The notes under the pieces: model-generated
The model's database searches: none
What the model saw: only the letters and a program-made list of their open reading frames with translations
What the model was told of the DNA's origin: nothing
Made by a program: the position numbers and the translations under genes
Assembly (NCBI GenBank): GCA_029060725.1
Contig: JAIDTL010000038.1
Span: 83,287-147,286 of the forward strand
DNA from: Muribaculaceae bacterium
Lineage (GTDB): Bacteria; Bacteroidota; Bacteroidia; Bacteroidales; Muribaculaceae
DNA: 64,000 nt
Direction of reading: 5' to 3'
In this document: positions 43,305-52,814 of the stretch, piece by piece
Layout of the letters: each line of letters starts with the position of its first letter
Position numbering within the stretch: the stretch's first letter is position 1

Positions 43305-43835
43305 ATGGGAAAAAGAAGCCAAAAAACAGAGATCAATAGAGTTGAGATCCTCCGTCAAAGCTACCGTTTGATGGCCATGGGAACATGGGATGCCATATCC
43401 GTTACCGAACTGGAGAATAACATAGAGCAAACACGAGGAGCCATATTCTACTTCAACAAGAACAAGAAAGCTCTATTCACCAATATGATAGAAGAGTTAT
43501 TCTTACCGGTATTTAAGTTAAGCGACTCGGAAAAATCCAACTTGAAGACTTGCTCACCCCAGACTTTTTTCGCAATATACAAAACACCCTTCGAGAGAGT
43601 CTGCGACGATCTCAGGATAAACTATCAAGTGCCGGAGCCATCTCGAAGCCTTTTCAACATCATAATCCAAGCCCAAAAACATTACCAGGGCTTCAAACAG
43701 ATCATAAGCAACGAAATCAAACAAGAAATAGCCTTTATCCACCATATCATAGGCATCAACAGCACACTCACCTTAGACTTAGACAAAATATATGCCCTAT
43801 CAGCAGGTCGGATCTTCCTCGACTCCCTATGCTGA
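43305..43835 (+). CDS. TetR-family regulator 2
   Basis: A 176-residue TetR-type protein. HTH at about 25-50 (SVTELENNIEQTRGAIFYFNKNK), then a helical effector domain shorter than usual. It has its own promoter and a long folded leader. It ends 18 nt before the convergent 604-residue gene. The target is unknown; it may bind the 21-nt repeated sequence in its own leader and behind the rteB-like gene. Confidence 0.75.
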   Translation: MGKRSQKTEINRVEILRQSYRLMAMGTWDAISVTELENNIEQTRGAIFYFNKNKKALFTNMIEELFLPVFKLSDSEKSNLKTCSPQTFFAIYKTPFERVCDDLRINYQVPEPSRSLFNIIIQAQKHYQGFKQIISNEIKQEIAFIHHIIGINSTLTLDLDKIYALSAGRIFLDSLC

Positions 43836-43853
43836 CCGGGCATTACTTTATTA

Positions 43854-45668
43854 TTATTCCCTACAGAATATTCTACACTGCATATCTGCGTCTTTGCAAG
43901 ACGATATAAAAGAGCTAATAAGCCATATCATTTGAGATACGGCATGCTTCTGTCGTAAAGGTCTACCATCCCTTAGAGCTTCAAAAGCTTCCCTTAATTC
44001 AGACTTAGAAACAAAGTCAACAGCAAGACACACCTCCTTAATGCCATTTGGTGCTATGAGAGTTCTTCTATATGACTCCTCAAAAGTATCTAAGTTTCCC
44101 ACTCTGCAAACGTCAATACTGGAATTGGGGAAATACCGACCCATCCAAGAATTAACTTTATATGCGACATCCATATAACGCATATTGCCAATGTTCTTCA
44201 AAGCCTGTCCCACAACTTCTTGAAATGCAGACGCGGACAAAGATGTTTCACCTTTACCCTTTGAATGAACAAAGCTGATTTTATTATCCGAAAGTACGAT
44301 GTGATCCGCACATTCGTAACCCATATCATCACATATTATATGAGATGGTGCTTCATTCCGGAAAGTGTTTTCTACGACATAAAAAACAGTATCATTGGCA
44401 AATTCAACATCAGCAATTGTTGGAGTCCCCTTTTCACTTGTCACAATACCCATTTCAGGAACGCCCACGAAAATTGAAAGGATAGACTCGATGCTATTAA
44501 GAATGTCACCATCCATGTGCAGCTGATTCCCTTGATAAATAAACTGAACATCCTCAAAGCCCACAAAGAAACACTTGTGGTTGGTGATATAAGTGAATAA
44601 CTTTGTATTGCCACCATCATCATTTACAAGATAGAGATTATCAAGACGCCCATAACCTTTAAGTCTGATTCCATTCTGCTGCAATACAACATCTAACAGA
44701 TCCCAAGAACCATCAGAAGAATATTCTTGATGGGCGGTTTTCTCAGTCAGAGACTTGCATCCGCTTAATCTCTTGTAAAGATGACTGAAGAATCTCTCTG
44801 ATTCAATCGGTAACATATCGTCACCCGACTTATACTGTACAATCAAATTCTCCCTTTCTATATGGTTCATCAGTTCATGAAAATCTATCAAAAGATAGGA
44901 AGGGATGAGTGTGTCTTTATAATCTTTCCATCTTACAGGTGTTGAAAAGTGTCCCATGAGGGATGTTGTCACATCATAAGGGGCCTCGATACCTCTTATA
45001 ATAGAATCTGCCCATTCGCAAAGAGAAGCGATAGTCTTTCTCTCACTTCCAATCTTAGACACACGAGATGTGCTTAAACCTAAAGTTACAGTTTCGTCAT
45101 CATTTTGAATACGTGTGGTCTTAAGAATATGCCTGCCTGCACCATGTGTAGGCATGGATTGACTAAGATCATCACTCTCATACGACTTATTTCTAAGGGA
45201 GAATTGATTGAGGCTCATGTTTCCCATTCTCATCTGTGTAAAAACAGTATTATCCGAAATCAAAGCCCCCGCCAATACATTTCCCATAATGGGGGTGTGC
45301 TTATTCTTAAACGAAGACAAGCCATTGGCATGCCGAGTAAACAGCACTAAATATTCATCGATTTCAATAAGTAAGAAATAGCATATCAACACTTCCTTTT
45401 TCTGGAATTCTTCCGGGATTGTCCTCAGAAATGAAGGAACATTCTTATCCAGAAAGACCTTTAAAGTACATAATGCGTTACGCCCTTCGGCAAAGGCTAT
45501 AGGCTCTTTGATTATCTCGACAATGTTCGTGTGAGAATGGGCATTATCCCTGATTGTGGCAAAGATGTTCTTGATTTCTCTTTCATCTATGTCGAAATTA
45601 CGCCTATAAAAGTAGGCACCCTCATTTATGGCGAAACCATTAAAATATGCTTCTTCTTTTTCAGTCAT
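43854..45668 (-). CDS. Large cargo protein with nuclease-like block
   Basis: A 604-residue soluble protein I do not firmly recognise. Residues about 440-490 (GYECADHIVLSDNKISFVHSK, then SLSASAFQEVVGQALKN) look like the D...hhxHxK core plus helix of a PD-(D/E)xK nuclease with an altered acidic residue. The N-terminal 250 residues are a mixed alpha/beta region. AT-rich and alone on its strand beside a Septu-like pair, it is a good phage-defence candidate. No signal peptide or membrane helix is present. Family and activity are inference. Confidence 0.5.
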   Translation of the reverse strand: MTEKEEAYFNGFAINEGAYFYRRNFDIDEREIKNIFATIRDNAHSHTNIVEIIKEPIAFAEGRNALCTLKVFLDKNVPSFLRTIPEEFQKKEVLICYFLLIEIDEYLVLFTRHANGLSSFKNKHTPIMGNVLAGALISDNTVFTQMRMGNMSLNQFSLRNKSYESDDLSQSMPTHGAGRHILKTTRIQNDDETVTLGLSTSRVSKIGSERKTIASLCEWADSIIRGIEAPYDVTTSLMGHFSTPVRWKDYKDTLIPSYLLIDFHELMNHIERENLIVQYKSGDDMLPIESERFFSHLYKRLSGCKSLTEKTAHQEYSSDGSWDLLDVVLQQNGIRLKGYGRLDNLYLVNDDGGNTKLFTYITNHKCFFVGFEDVQFIYQGNQLHMDGDILNSIESILSIFVGVPEMGIVTSEKGTPTIADVEFANDTVFYVVENTFRNEAPSHIICDDMGYECADHIVLSDNKISFVHSKGKGETSLSASAFQEVVGQALKNIGNMRYMDVAYKVNSWMGRYFPNSSIDVCRVGNLDTFEESYRRTLIAPNGIKEVCLAVDFVSKSELREAFEALRDGRPLRQKHAVSQMIWLISSFISSCKDADMQCRIFCRE

Positions 45669-45705
45669 ATGGGATATACATGTTTTATTGATGAAAATTC
45701 ATTTG

Positions 45706-45713
45706 CAAAGATA
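45706..45713 (-). promoter_or_regulatory. -7 box TATCTTTG of the 604-residue gene
   Basis: TATCTTTG on the minus strand, about 38 nt before the ATG at 45668. The rest of the 336-bp divergent spacer to 46005 shows no other clear signal. Confidence 0.55.
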
Positions 45714-46004
45714 ACAAAAAAACATTATGCTTGTAATCTATTTTATATGTTATATAACATATTTTTTAATGTTATAGTATTAATCTCATGGACTATAGAT
45801 TGAAAAATATTTTCAATACAATATATCAAGTTCATAAATCATAGACAACTGTCTAAGGATATATTAGTGCAAAAGGACATTAGCGGAAAGGAGCGCAATA
45901 ATTTGGAGAGGTTTACAATTTTAGCGACCGTATCACGTTTTAATTATTAAAGTATACATGATACTGACGAACCTAAATTTTATTTATTTACTGATATTAC
46001 CCTA

Positions 46005-47990
46005 ATGGCTCCTCAACTCGTTTTTGCCTTCATTAAAAAAAAATTCCACTGTCTTGAAAATGTCGGAATCAATTTCTCTCCATCTCTGAATATAGAGTAT
46101 GACTGGGTTAAAAATGTTCTGAAAATCGACCACACTCCTCTGCCTACGGATTTCTTCCCGAAAAACATCACTGGAATTACAGCAATCGTGGGGAAAAACG
46201 GTACCGGAAAATCCACCATCCTTAAGTGGTTAGGGGAAAGGATCATACCTGGTCTTGCTGCTTCTAAACTTGATGGTATAATTATTGAGAAAGTGGTGGA
46301 TAACAATATTCAGAAAACAAAGTTAATAGTCTGGAGTGACGTTGAGATCAAAGACATTGAAAATAATTCTAACATTGACATTGAGATCAGAAATTCAACT
46401 TCCGGAAAGGCTATTAATCTTTCTCTCGGAATCCCGATGATTTTTGGTTCTGGCCATTTTGATATACCTCATCCTGATTCTCCTTTTGATAACGAGTGGA
46501 TGGGTATGATTAATATATCTGATAAACTTCTCCTGGTGGAGGATCTAAAAAATTATTCAGGACAAGATGCAATCAGAGGCCTTTCCCCTCTGAACGATTA
46601 TATTAATGCCTACGCCATTCAGAATCAGTTGCGAATTTCCCGTCTGATAATTGACCCCATTTTTCATGCCTTAGATGGGGAAAAAGGTGTGGCAGAGGTT
46701 AACTTCCCAAAGTATATCGGGTTCAGCGCTAATGTTGCTGCTCATAATAACATTGAAAGTAAATTTAAGTCAATTTCCGATAGACTTAGGCAAGATGACA
46801 AAACAATTTCCAAAGAACAATATAATTATTGGAAAGATTTAAATAATTTTGTCTACAACAGAGAGTTTGATAAGACTGAAGCCAAAGATGACAAAGCGCT
46901 GCTTGCTGAAATTCTTTATTGCTCCCTACGCAGCTTTTTCTATAATTTCGGCATACCGACGACAGGAGTACCTTTCTACGAAAGACTGAATCTCCTCAAA
47001 TTGGTAAAAGAAGACTACTATAATTTCAACGGGGGTACATATAGCTGGTGCAACCATATTATAGATAAAATTGAAAGAGAATACACCGGAGTGTTTCGAG
47101 AAGGTAATAAAGAGATAAGTTTTAGAGATTTATACAATGAATTTTTCCTACAGCTGAAATGTGTAATCGAATTCATGAGAAAAGAGCTTTCATGGAAAGA
47201 TGGTGTGCCTTATATAGAAGTGTCGGCGGAGAATTCAGAAGATGTGTTTAAACAGGTTGAGATTCTCATGGAGTCTAATATATTTCTGACCGGGAGGTTC
47301 TTTAATCTCTCGTTCTCTCACTATCCCCCTCTAAATGGAAGTATAGTTCACATTCAGCTTAGTTCCGGAGAATTGGGTCTGCTAAATCTTTTCTCCCGTA
47401 TAAAATCTGTCTGGAATCAGGATATGCCGGGAAATAACACTCTGCGACCTGCTCTCATCATTCTTGATGAGGTGGAGATGAGTTTCCATCCCGAATGGCA
47501 ACGTCGTTTCATAAGCAGATTGCTTTCTTTCATGCAGTTGTTAGTTTCCGGGGAGCATAAGGCTCAAATCATATATACCACTCATTCCCCTATTACTCTT
47601 TCCGATATGCCTAAGGAGTGTGTCAATATGCTTGATCGGAAAGAAGGTGCTACAATCGTTGTGTCAGCCGAAGAGAAACAACAGACTTTCGGAGCTAACG
47701 TCTTCGAGCTTTATGGTGATTCTTTTTTTATGGATAACGGATTGATCGGCGAGTTCGCCTTGGAGAAAATAAAATCGCTATCAAAAGATGTTGAGGATTT
47801 TGTCTCGTCCAAGCATAGAAGAAATGAAAATGATAACGTACGAGTCAAAAGCGCTCTTTTGAATAGGTTAAACATAATTGGCGATAGAAGAATAAAGGGT
47901 TATCTTATGTCACGTCTTGACATATATCCCAAAGATCTGGAGATAAAAATGCTAAAGCGAGAAATTGCCGAACTTAAAGCTCGTAAATGA
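46005..47990 (+). CDS. Septu-like AAA/ABC-type ATPase (PtuA-like)
   Basis: A 661-residue ATPase of the RecF/SMC-like group. Walker A GKNGTGKS (about 62-69), ABC signature-like LSSGELGLLNLF (about 450), Walker B ALIILDEVEMSFHPE (about 485) and H-loop TTHSPITLS (about 525). A long insertion between Walker A and signature gives the coiled-coil arm. Paired with an HNH nuclease gene 1 nt downstream, this fits Septu (PtuA/PtuB) anti-phage systems. No reverse transcriptase is nearby, so it is not a retron-linked copy. Confidence 0.75.
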   Translation: MAPQLVFAFIKKKFHCLENVGINFSPSLNIEYDWVKNVLKIDHTPLPTDFFPKNITGITAIVGKNGTGKSTILKWLGERIIPGLAASKLDGIIIEKVVDNNIQKTKLIVWSDVEIKDIENNSNIDIEIRNSTSGKAINLSLGIPMIFGSGHFDIPHPDSPFDNEWMGMINISDKLLLVEDLKNYSGQDAIRGLSPLNDYINAYAIQNQLRISRLIIDPIFHALDGEKGVAEVNFPKYIGFSANVAAHNNIESKFKSISDRLRQDDKTISKEQYNYWKDLNNFVYNREFDKTEAKDDKALLAEILYCSLRSFFYNFGIPTTGVPFYERLNLLKLVKEDYYNFNGGTYSWCNHIIDKIEREYTGVFREGNKEISFRDLYNEFFLQLKCVIEFMRKELSWKDGVPYIEVSAENSEDVFKQVEILMESNIFLTGRFFNLSFSHYPPLNGSIVHIQLSSGELGLLNLFSRIKSVWNQDMPGNNTLRPALIILDEVEMSFHPEWQRRFISRLLSFMQLLVSGEHKAQIIYTTHSPITLSDMPKECVNMLDRKEGATIVVSAEEKQQTFGANVFELYGDSFFMDNGLIGEFALEKIKSLSKDVEDFVSSKHRRNENDNVRVKSALLNRLNIIGDRRIKGYLMSRLDIYPKDLEIKMLKREIAELKARK

Positions 47991-47991
47991 T

Positions 47992-49017
47992 ATGAAAGGA
48001 ATTGATTTGAAAATGTCTCGAATAGGTGCAGATGGTAAAGAACGCTCATGGGAGGATATTGAAAATGAGTTTGTAAAGCTTTTCAAGAAAGGAATCCTGA
48101 GAAGCATCTCAAAAATTAACATAAAAAAATCATATCCTGAGCTGAGATCGTTTCATGAACATCTTCAGAGGGATATTGATGAGATTCTAATTGGGAAACC
48201 GTATGTCTTTCCTAAATGGATACGTTATTGGAATTTTATCCTCAGGAATCTCAGGTCAAACTCTTCTAAAAAAAGATCTCCAAAGGCTATTGAGAAGAAC
48301 ATTTCCTCATATATTATTAAGCTAACCAATGCATTTGCATATAAGAAGTTTAGAACAGATGGATTGAATAAGATTGCCGTTATGATAAATGTAAAGACCT
48401 GTCTTTACTGTAATCATAATTTCACCATTGTTGTTGGAAATAGCCCTGATGATAATGGGGAGATTGTCATGGACAATGCTCAGGCTTTTATCCAATTTGA
48501 CCATTTCTTTGACAAGTCATCATTTCCTTTCCTGAGTATGTCGTTATATAATCTGATACCGGCTTGCCCACAGTGCAATCATAAGAAAAGTAATAAACCT
48601 TATTCTCTCGCTCTACATCCTTATGTGGCAGATTATGCGTCTCAACTTACTTTTAAAATCAAGGATCCTAATGCCATGACCAATCCAAAGTTCATGAAAA
48701 TAGATTTGATGGAGGTGGAGATTGAAAATAGAGGAAATATGGAATTGGGTAATTTAATGGGCAATCTCGCGATCAAAGAGCGTTATAGCCGTCATCTTGA
48801 TATAGTGAAGGAATTGGAAATAGCAAAATATCTCCAGCCATATTATGAAAAAATACTTTCTGATTCTATGCCTAGCGAGATTAGAGATGCTTTGAGCAAG
48901 TTTGATTCCAATTTGTTAAGGCGTCATTTGTTCGGTTTTTTTCAAGAAGAAAAGGATATAAATCAGCGTCCTCTTACTAAATTCTGTCAAGATATTTACA
49001 AACAACTAAGTCCGTAG
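47992..49017 (+). CDS. HNH endonuclease partner (PtuB-like)
   Basis: A 341-residue protein; start is the ATG at 47992, right after the ATPase stop. The HNH zinc core is clear: CLYCN (about 137), a His in QFDHFFDKSSFP (about 170), LYNLIPACPQCNHKKSNK (about 183-200). The N-terminal 120 residues are helical, and the C-terminal part (about 215-341) is an extra helical domain not needed for HNH function. With the ATPase it probably cuts DNA on phage attack; longer than typical PtuB. Confidence 0.75.
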   Translation: MKGIDLKMSRIGADGKERSWEDIENEFVKLFKKGILRSISKINIKKSYPELRSFHEHLQRDIDEILIGKPYVFPKWIRYWNFILRNLRSNSSKKRSPKAIEKNISSYIIKLTNAFAYKKFRTDGLNKIAVMINVKTCLYCNHNFTIVVGNSPDDNGEIVMDNAQAFIQFDHFFDKSSFPFLSMSLYNLIPACPQCNHKKSNKPYSLALHPYVADYASQLTFKIKDPNAMTNPKFMKIDLMEVEIENRGNMELGNLMGNLAIKERYSRHLDIVKELEIAKYLQPYYEKILSDSMPSEIRDALSKFDSNLLRRHLFGFFQEEKDINQRPLTKFCQDIYKQLSP

Positions 49018-49288
49018 ATGCTTTCAACAATTAATTTCCTACTTCCATAATTATCAAGTTATTACTACTCCACTCCGAGGTAATTATTACTTTGTTCTAG
49101 AATTAGGTTTTCAATCCCTTGAAGTAATTACTTTGGGATTCTGTCAACCATTTAGGCTTTCCTAAAAATCCGAACTGTCTCCGTTGTGTTCTCAACGCAG
49201 AAATTCTTCCTGAGTTGTACCTTCCAACATGCCGTCATGGAGCTAACGTAGTTACGATTTTTTAGCATATGTACTGCTTAGACATACT

Positions 49289-49707
49289 GTGCGACTAATG
49301 CAGAGATGTTCTTAACCGAGGGCTTACTGTTACGGTTGAAGTGGCTGCTTCAGATTGCTAACCAAGACGGTTCCATGAAAATGGAAAACGATGATGGCAC
49401 TCGGACATAGCCAGTAAAGGTTGTTGTCTCGGATCTTCTGTTAATCGCAGCATTTCATAGGAGTCACACGTTCAAATGGAACACTTGCCGTGGTGGCACG
49501 GTTCTCTTTAAAGGGGAGGATTCGAGAGCTTAAGTGTCTCGTATCTTCCAAAGTTTTCGGAAACTGAGAGATGGAAACAATCATAAGAATGGACGGTGAG
49601 GATACGTAGTGCTGATAGTCCGCATAGGCTTGAAAATAGAAGAATCTTTTTCATGAGCACGTGATTTTAGATTGGTTTGTATTACAAAAGCATTACGCTG
49701 TTTATCT
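49289..49707 (+). other. Possible group II intron 5' fragment
   Basis: It starts with GTGCGAC, the 5' consensus of group II introns, and continues as GC-balanced, hairpin-rich, stop-filled sequence with domain-I-like parts (GATGATGGCACTCGG, GCCGTGGTGGCACGG). It is unlike the AT-rich DNA around it. No intron reverse transcriptase or domain V is found before or after the IS21 element, so at most a remnant. Sequence 49018-49288 holds nothing else I recognise. Confidence 0.35.
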
Positions 49708-49779
49708 ATCTCTTGGAAAAACCGGAGCAGACTGGGACAGTGCGCCGGAACAGACTGGGACACTTTTGATGACGCAAAG

Positions 49780-50502
49780 TTAATGATTTTTTCTGAGACT
49801 TTCGCCTTTTAGCTCAAATCTTATTGCCGAGTGCACCATTCGGTCGAGTATGGCGTCGGCGGCAGTCGTGTTTGTCTCCAGGCAGTCGTACCAGTCCGAT
49901 ACCGGTATCTGCGACACTATGACGGTTGCCTTGCGCCCGTGGCGGTCCTCTATTATCTCCATGAGGTCGAGGATCTGCTCGTTGTTGAGCTTCTTAATCC
50001 CGAAGTCATCTATGATTACGAGATCGTATCCGGCGATCCGTTCAAAAAGCTTCCTTGTCTGTCGTTCCGCCCGGGCGATGGCCAGGTCCTCCATCAGCTT
50101 CAGGACGCTCCAGTACCTTGTCTTGAAGCCGGAGACACAGGCATGGGATCCCAATGCCGAGGTGAGCCAGCTCTTTCCCGTGCCTGTGGCTCCGGTTATT
50201 ATCACCGGTATGCCGCGGCGGAGATATTCTCCGCCGCATAGCTGGGTGACAAGCGAGCGGTCAAGTCCACGGGCGCTGTCGTACGCCAGCTCGTCGACCG
50301 AGACCTGACAGCGGAAGCGCGCGTTTCTGAGGAGACGGCTGTTCCGGTTGGCCTTCCGCATGTCGAGCTCGCCCTGTATGACAAGCCGCATGCAGTCGGC
50401 CACGTTCAGTGAGTTTACCTGACGGGTCTCCATCAGGTTCTGCCATGTCTGCGCCATTCCGGGCAGACGCATCTGTCTGAGGTCAGATAGGATCTTTTCC
50501 AT
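49780..50502 (-). CDS. istB: IS21-family ATPase IstB
   Basis: A 240-residue AAA+ helper ATPase that selects the target and stimulates IstA. Walker A GATGTGKS (about 104-111), Walker B LVIIDDFGI (about 165). Full length and intact. It starts 36 nt after the istA stop, as a two-gene operon. Confidence 0.93.
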   Translation of the reverse strand: MEKILSDLRQMRLPGMAQTWQNLMETRQVNSLNVADCMRLVIQGELDMRKANRNSRLLRNARFRCQVSVDELAYDSARGLDRSLVTQLCGGEYLRRGIPVIITGATGTGKSWLTSALGSHACVSGFKTRYWSVLKLMEDLAIARAERQTRKLFERIAGYDLVIIDDFGIKKLNNEQILDLMEIIEDRHGRKATVIVSQIPVSDWYDCLETNTTAADAILDRMVHSAIRFELKGESLRKNH

Positions 50503-50538
50503 TGTGATAATTGTGTTTATGGGTTCTGTTTGATGTTG

Positions 50539-52092
50539 TCAGGCAAAGGCGGACTTGCCCCTTATGTTGGAGTGTGCGGATGGAGGCGTAAGGTCATCCG
50601 GATTCTGGCGGAAGCCCTGACAGCCGTTGTCGATGAGGGTCTTGACGAACCTGTATCTGAGGCTTCCGTTGCTGACCGCCACGTCGCATGCCTGGCGGAA
50701 CAGGGCCGGGTCACTCGTCTTCTGCAGGCTGAGGAAGCCCTGCGCGGTGCGGAAGTGGACCTCTTCAGGCTGACCGTCATCAAAGAGGGCCTCGATGATC
50801 GCCTTGAACTCCGGGCTTACCTTCTCCGCCTTGGCGATGAAGTATGCGGCGCTGTAGGCGCGGTATTCCCTTGACCTGGGCGGAAGATGGTCGTTGACAT
50901 ACACATAGCCTCCCCTGACGTACGAGCGCACATGTGTGGCCACGCATTGTCCGGCGTGGTATATCCTCACCTGTGTGGCCGTGAAGGTGACATCGACCTG
51001 CTGGCCGATGAGGCTGTGCGGCACGGAGTAGGACACCCGGTCGCTTCCGAAGGTCACGAAGCTGTTCGGAGCCACCTTCAGGGATGCCCTCCGCCTGAAC
51101 TCGAACGGAGAGACTGGAAGCGGCGAGAGAAGCGGCTTTTCCGAGGCGAGGAAGCACTCCATGCGCGAGAAGTCGCGGCCTGTCAGACGTTTGCTGTTGT
51201 ACCTGTCGACAAGCTCGGCGATGGCCTCGTTCAGTTCCTCCAGCGAGTGGAAGACACGGTTGCGCAGAGGCGCGTAGATATGCCGGTACACCTTGTTGAC
51301 GGCATCCTCGACCAAGGCCTTGTCCTTCGGTTTCCTGACTCGCGCGGGCAACGCCACGCACATGTAGTGGTTTGCCAGGTCGTTCATTCCCTCGCTCAGG
51401 TCAGGTTCGTAGCGGTCCGTCTTCTTTACGGCGGACTTCAGGTTGTCCGGCACAAGTATCCCAGGCACGCCTCCGAAGAACGACAGGGCCCTGACGGTCG
51501 CATCGAGGAACTGTTCGATTCCCTGCGAACGGACACAGGTTATGAATGTGAGTCCGGAGAACGGAAGTATGGCCACGTAGGTCTGTACGAAGACCTCCGA
51601 GCCGGTCTCCATGTCTATGTACGACAGCCGGTCTCCTGCGAAGTCAATGAGCATCTTCTGTCCCGGCTGATAGAGGTCCTTGAGGAGCGTCGACGGCTCG
51701 ACCGCCTTGATATGCTGGGCTATATGGTGCCTGAACTGCGACAGCCCGTATCCGTCGGGATGGTCCTTACGGTATTCCTCCCAGAGGAGCAGGGAGGTGA
51801 CATGCGGTTTCTTCAGCTCCTTCTCAATGTAGGGCAGCAGATCCTTCAGGACCTCCATCCTTGCGTCGCAGTACGACGGATTACCGCCGTTGAAGCGGTG
51901 GTTGAGCACCGTGTCGTCCAACGATATGAGTTCGCGCACCGACAGAGGATCGGCTTCCGAGAGGGACTTGTAGCGGCTCACTGTGTTCTTGCCGATGTGC
52001 AGCGACGCCGCGATCGAACGGATGGATTCCTTCTGCGACAGACGTATCAGCACTTGTTTGATGATATTCATGCTTATAGGTTGTGTTGCCAT
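50539..52092 (-). CDS. istA: IS21-family transposase IstA
   Basis: A 517-residue DDE transposase. N-terminal HTH (ESIRSIAASLHIGKNTVSRY), then a catalytic core with the first Asp in KMLIDFAGD, the second in ILVPDNLKSA and the Glu in KALVEDAVNKVYRH. The C-terminal beta-barrel and arm follow. It has no stop or frameshift, so the element may still be active. Confidence 0.93.
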   Translation of the reverse strand: MATQPISMNIIKQVLIRLSQKESIRSIAASLHIGKNTVSRYKSLSEADPLSVRELISLDDTVLNHRFNGGNPSYCDARMEVLKDLLPYIEKELKKPHVTSLLLWEEYRKDHPDGYGLSQFRHHIAQHIKAVEPSTLLKDLYQPGQKMLIDFAGDRLSYIDMETGSEVFVQTYVAILPFSGLTFITCVRSQGIEQFLDATVRALSFFGGVPGILVPDNLKSAVKKTDRYEPDLSEGMNDLANHYMCVALPARVRKPKDKALVEDAVNKVYRHIYAPLRNRVFHSLEELNEAIAELVDRYNSKRLTGRDFSRMECFLASEKPLLSPLPVSPFEFRRRASLKVAPNSFVTFGSDRVSYSVPHSLIGQQVDVTFTATQVRIYHAGQCVATHVRSYVRGGYVYVNDHLPPRSREYRAYSAAYFIAKAEKVSPEFKAIIEALFDDGQPEEVHFRTAQGFLSLQKTSDPALFRQACDVAVSNGSLRYRFVKTLIDNGCQGFRQNPDDLTPPSAHSNIRGKSAFA

Positions 52093-52404
52093 GGCTATAT
52101 TCCTTTTTGAGGGGAATATAGCGAAAAATCATCAGAAGTGTCCCAGCATGCTCCGGTTTTTTCGGGATTGCCCGCTATGGTCCAGAAGGTTGGGGAAATC
52201 CGGCTGTCCCAGCATACTCCGTTTTTAGAGGCCGCCGGGCACTTAAAACGCCGATTGTCCCTGCATGCTCCGGTTTTAGAGGATAAATCCTCTTGTCATG
52301 ATTTTTAACTTATTGAAGATCAATTATGCTATCTACTGGAAAATTACAATTTTTTCATAAGTTTCAACCTTTCCATGCTGTCACAGCATGCTCCGGTTCC
52401 TCCA

Positions 52405-52752
52405 ATCTCTAAAATGAATGATACTAACCATATTATACATAAGCTATTGGTGTATCCTATCGCTTAATACTATCCATATCGCAAATATAAGCAAAATTAC
52501 ATTATAATCAGTATCTTAAAAAGAATTAAGGTTAATATTTAACAAATATTAACTTCGATAATCTAAATTCTTGATTAGACAAAACTAAGTATCGTAAGAA
52601 ATTAATTCAGTACAATTTATTATGTAATAAACGAAAAAGTTTATGAAGCACAAGATACAATCTAATACTTGGCGCTTAGAAGAAACATATGATAACTAAT
52701 TAAAGAAAGACGTTTATAATGTATTAGAAGTATTCAAAAAACTTCGGGATTA
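52405..52752. other. Non-coding stretch after IS21
   Basis: It begins with the second ATCTCT target duplication. It is very AT-rich, with no supported gene, and no continuation of the presumed intron fragment. It probably separates the defence cargo from the peptide cluster. Confidence 0.4.
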
Positions 52753-52798
52753 TCACACTTTTGGGTGGTGTTAATCGAATAGCATATTATTAACTTTG
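52753..52798 (+). promoter_or_regulatory. Regulon promoter A: operator, 22 bp, TAACTTTG
   Basis: TCACAC-TTTT-GGGTGG (52753-52768), exactly 22 nt, then TAACTTTG (52791-52798), 16 nt before the ThiF-like ATG. It is the weakest palindrome of the four copies; the right half GGGTGGTGTT is identical to copies C and, nearly, D. Confidence 0.75.
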
Positions 52799-52814
52799 TA
52801 CAAAACATATACCA

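Larger units (their letters stand above)
49714..52404 (-). mobile_element. Intact IS21-family insertion sequence, 2,691 bp
   Basis: The ends are inverted: 5' TGGAAAAACCGGAGCAG and, at the other end on the complement, TGGAGGAACCGGAGCAT. Exact 6-bp target duplications ATCTCT flank it (49708-49713 and 52405-52410). Inside are multiple copies of an 18-bp site (TGTCCCAG.CTGCTCCGG type): two at the left (49722, 49745) and four at the right (52139, 52205, 52256, 52379), as expected for transposase binding. It encodes istA and istB on the minus strand, and its GC content is higher than its surroundings. Confidence 0.92.

Noticed and set aside
46005..49017. Retron-type system with the ATPase/HNH pair
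   Set aside because: No reverse transcriptase gene or msr/msd-like sequence is adjacent, so a stand-alone Septu-like pair is favoured.
50887..52110. 407-codon open frame on the plus strand
   Set aside because: It lies fully antisense to istA, whose DDE motifs are intact. The long frame results from the GC-rich codons of the IS.
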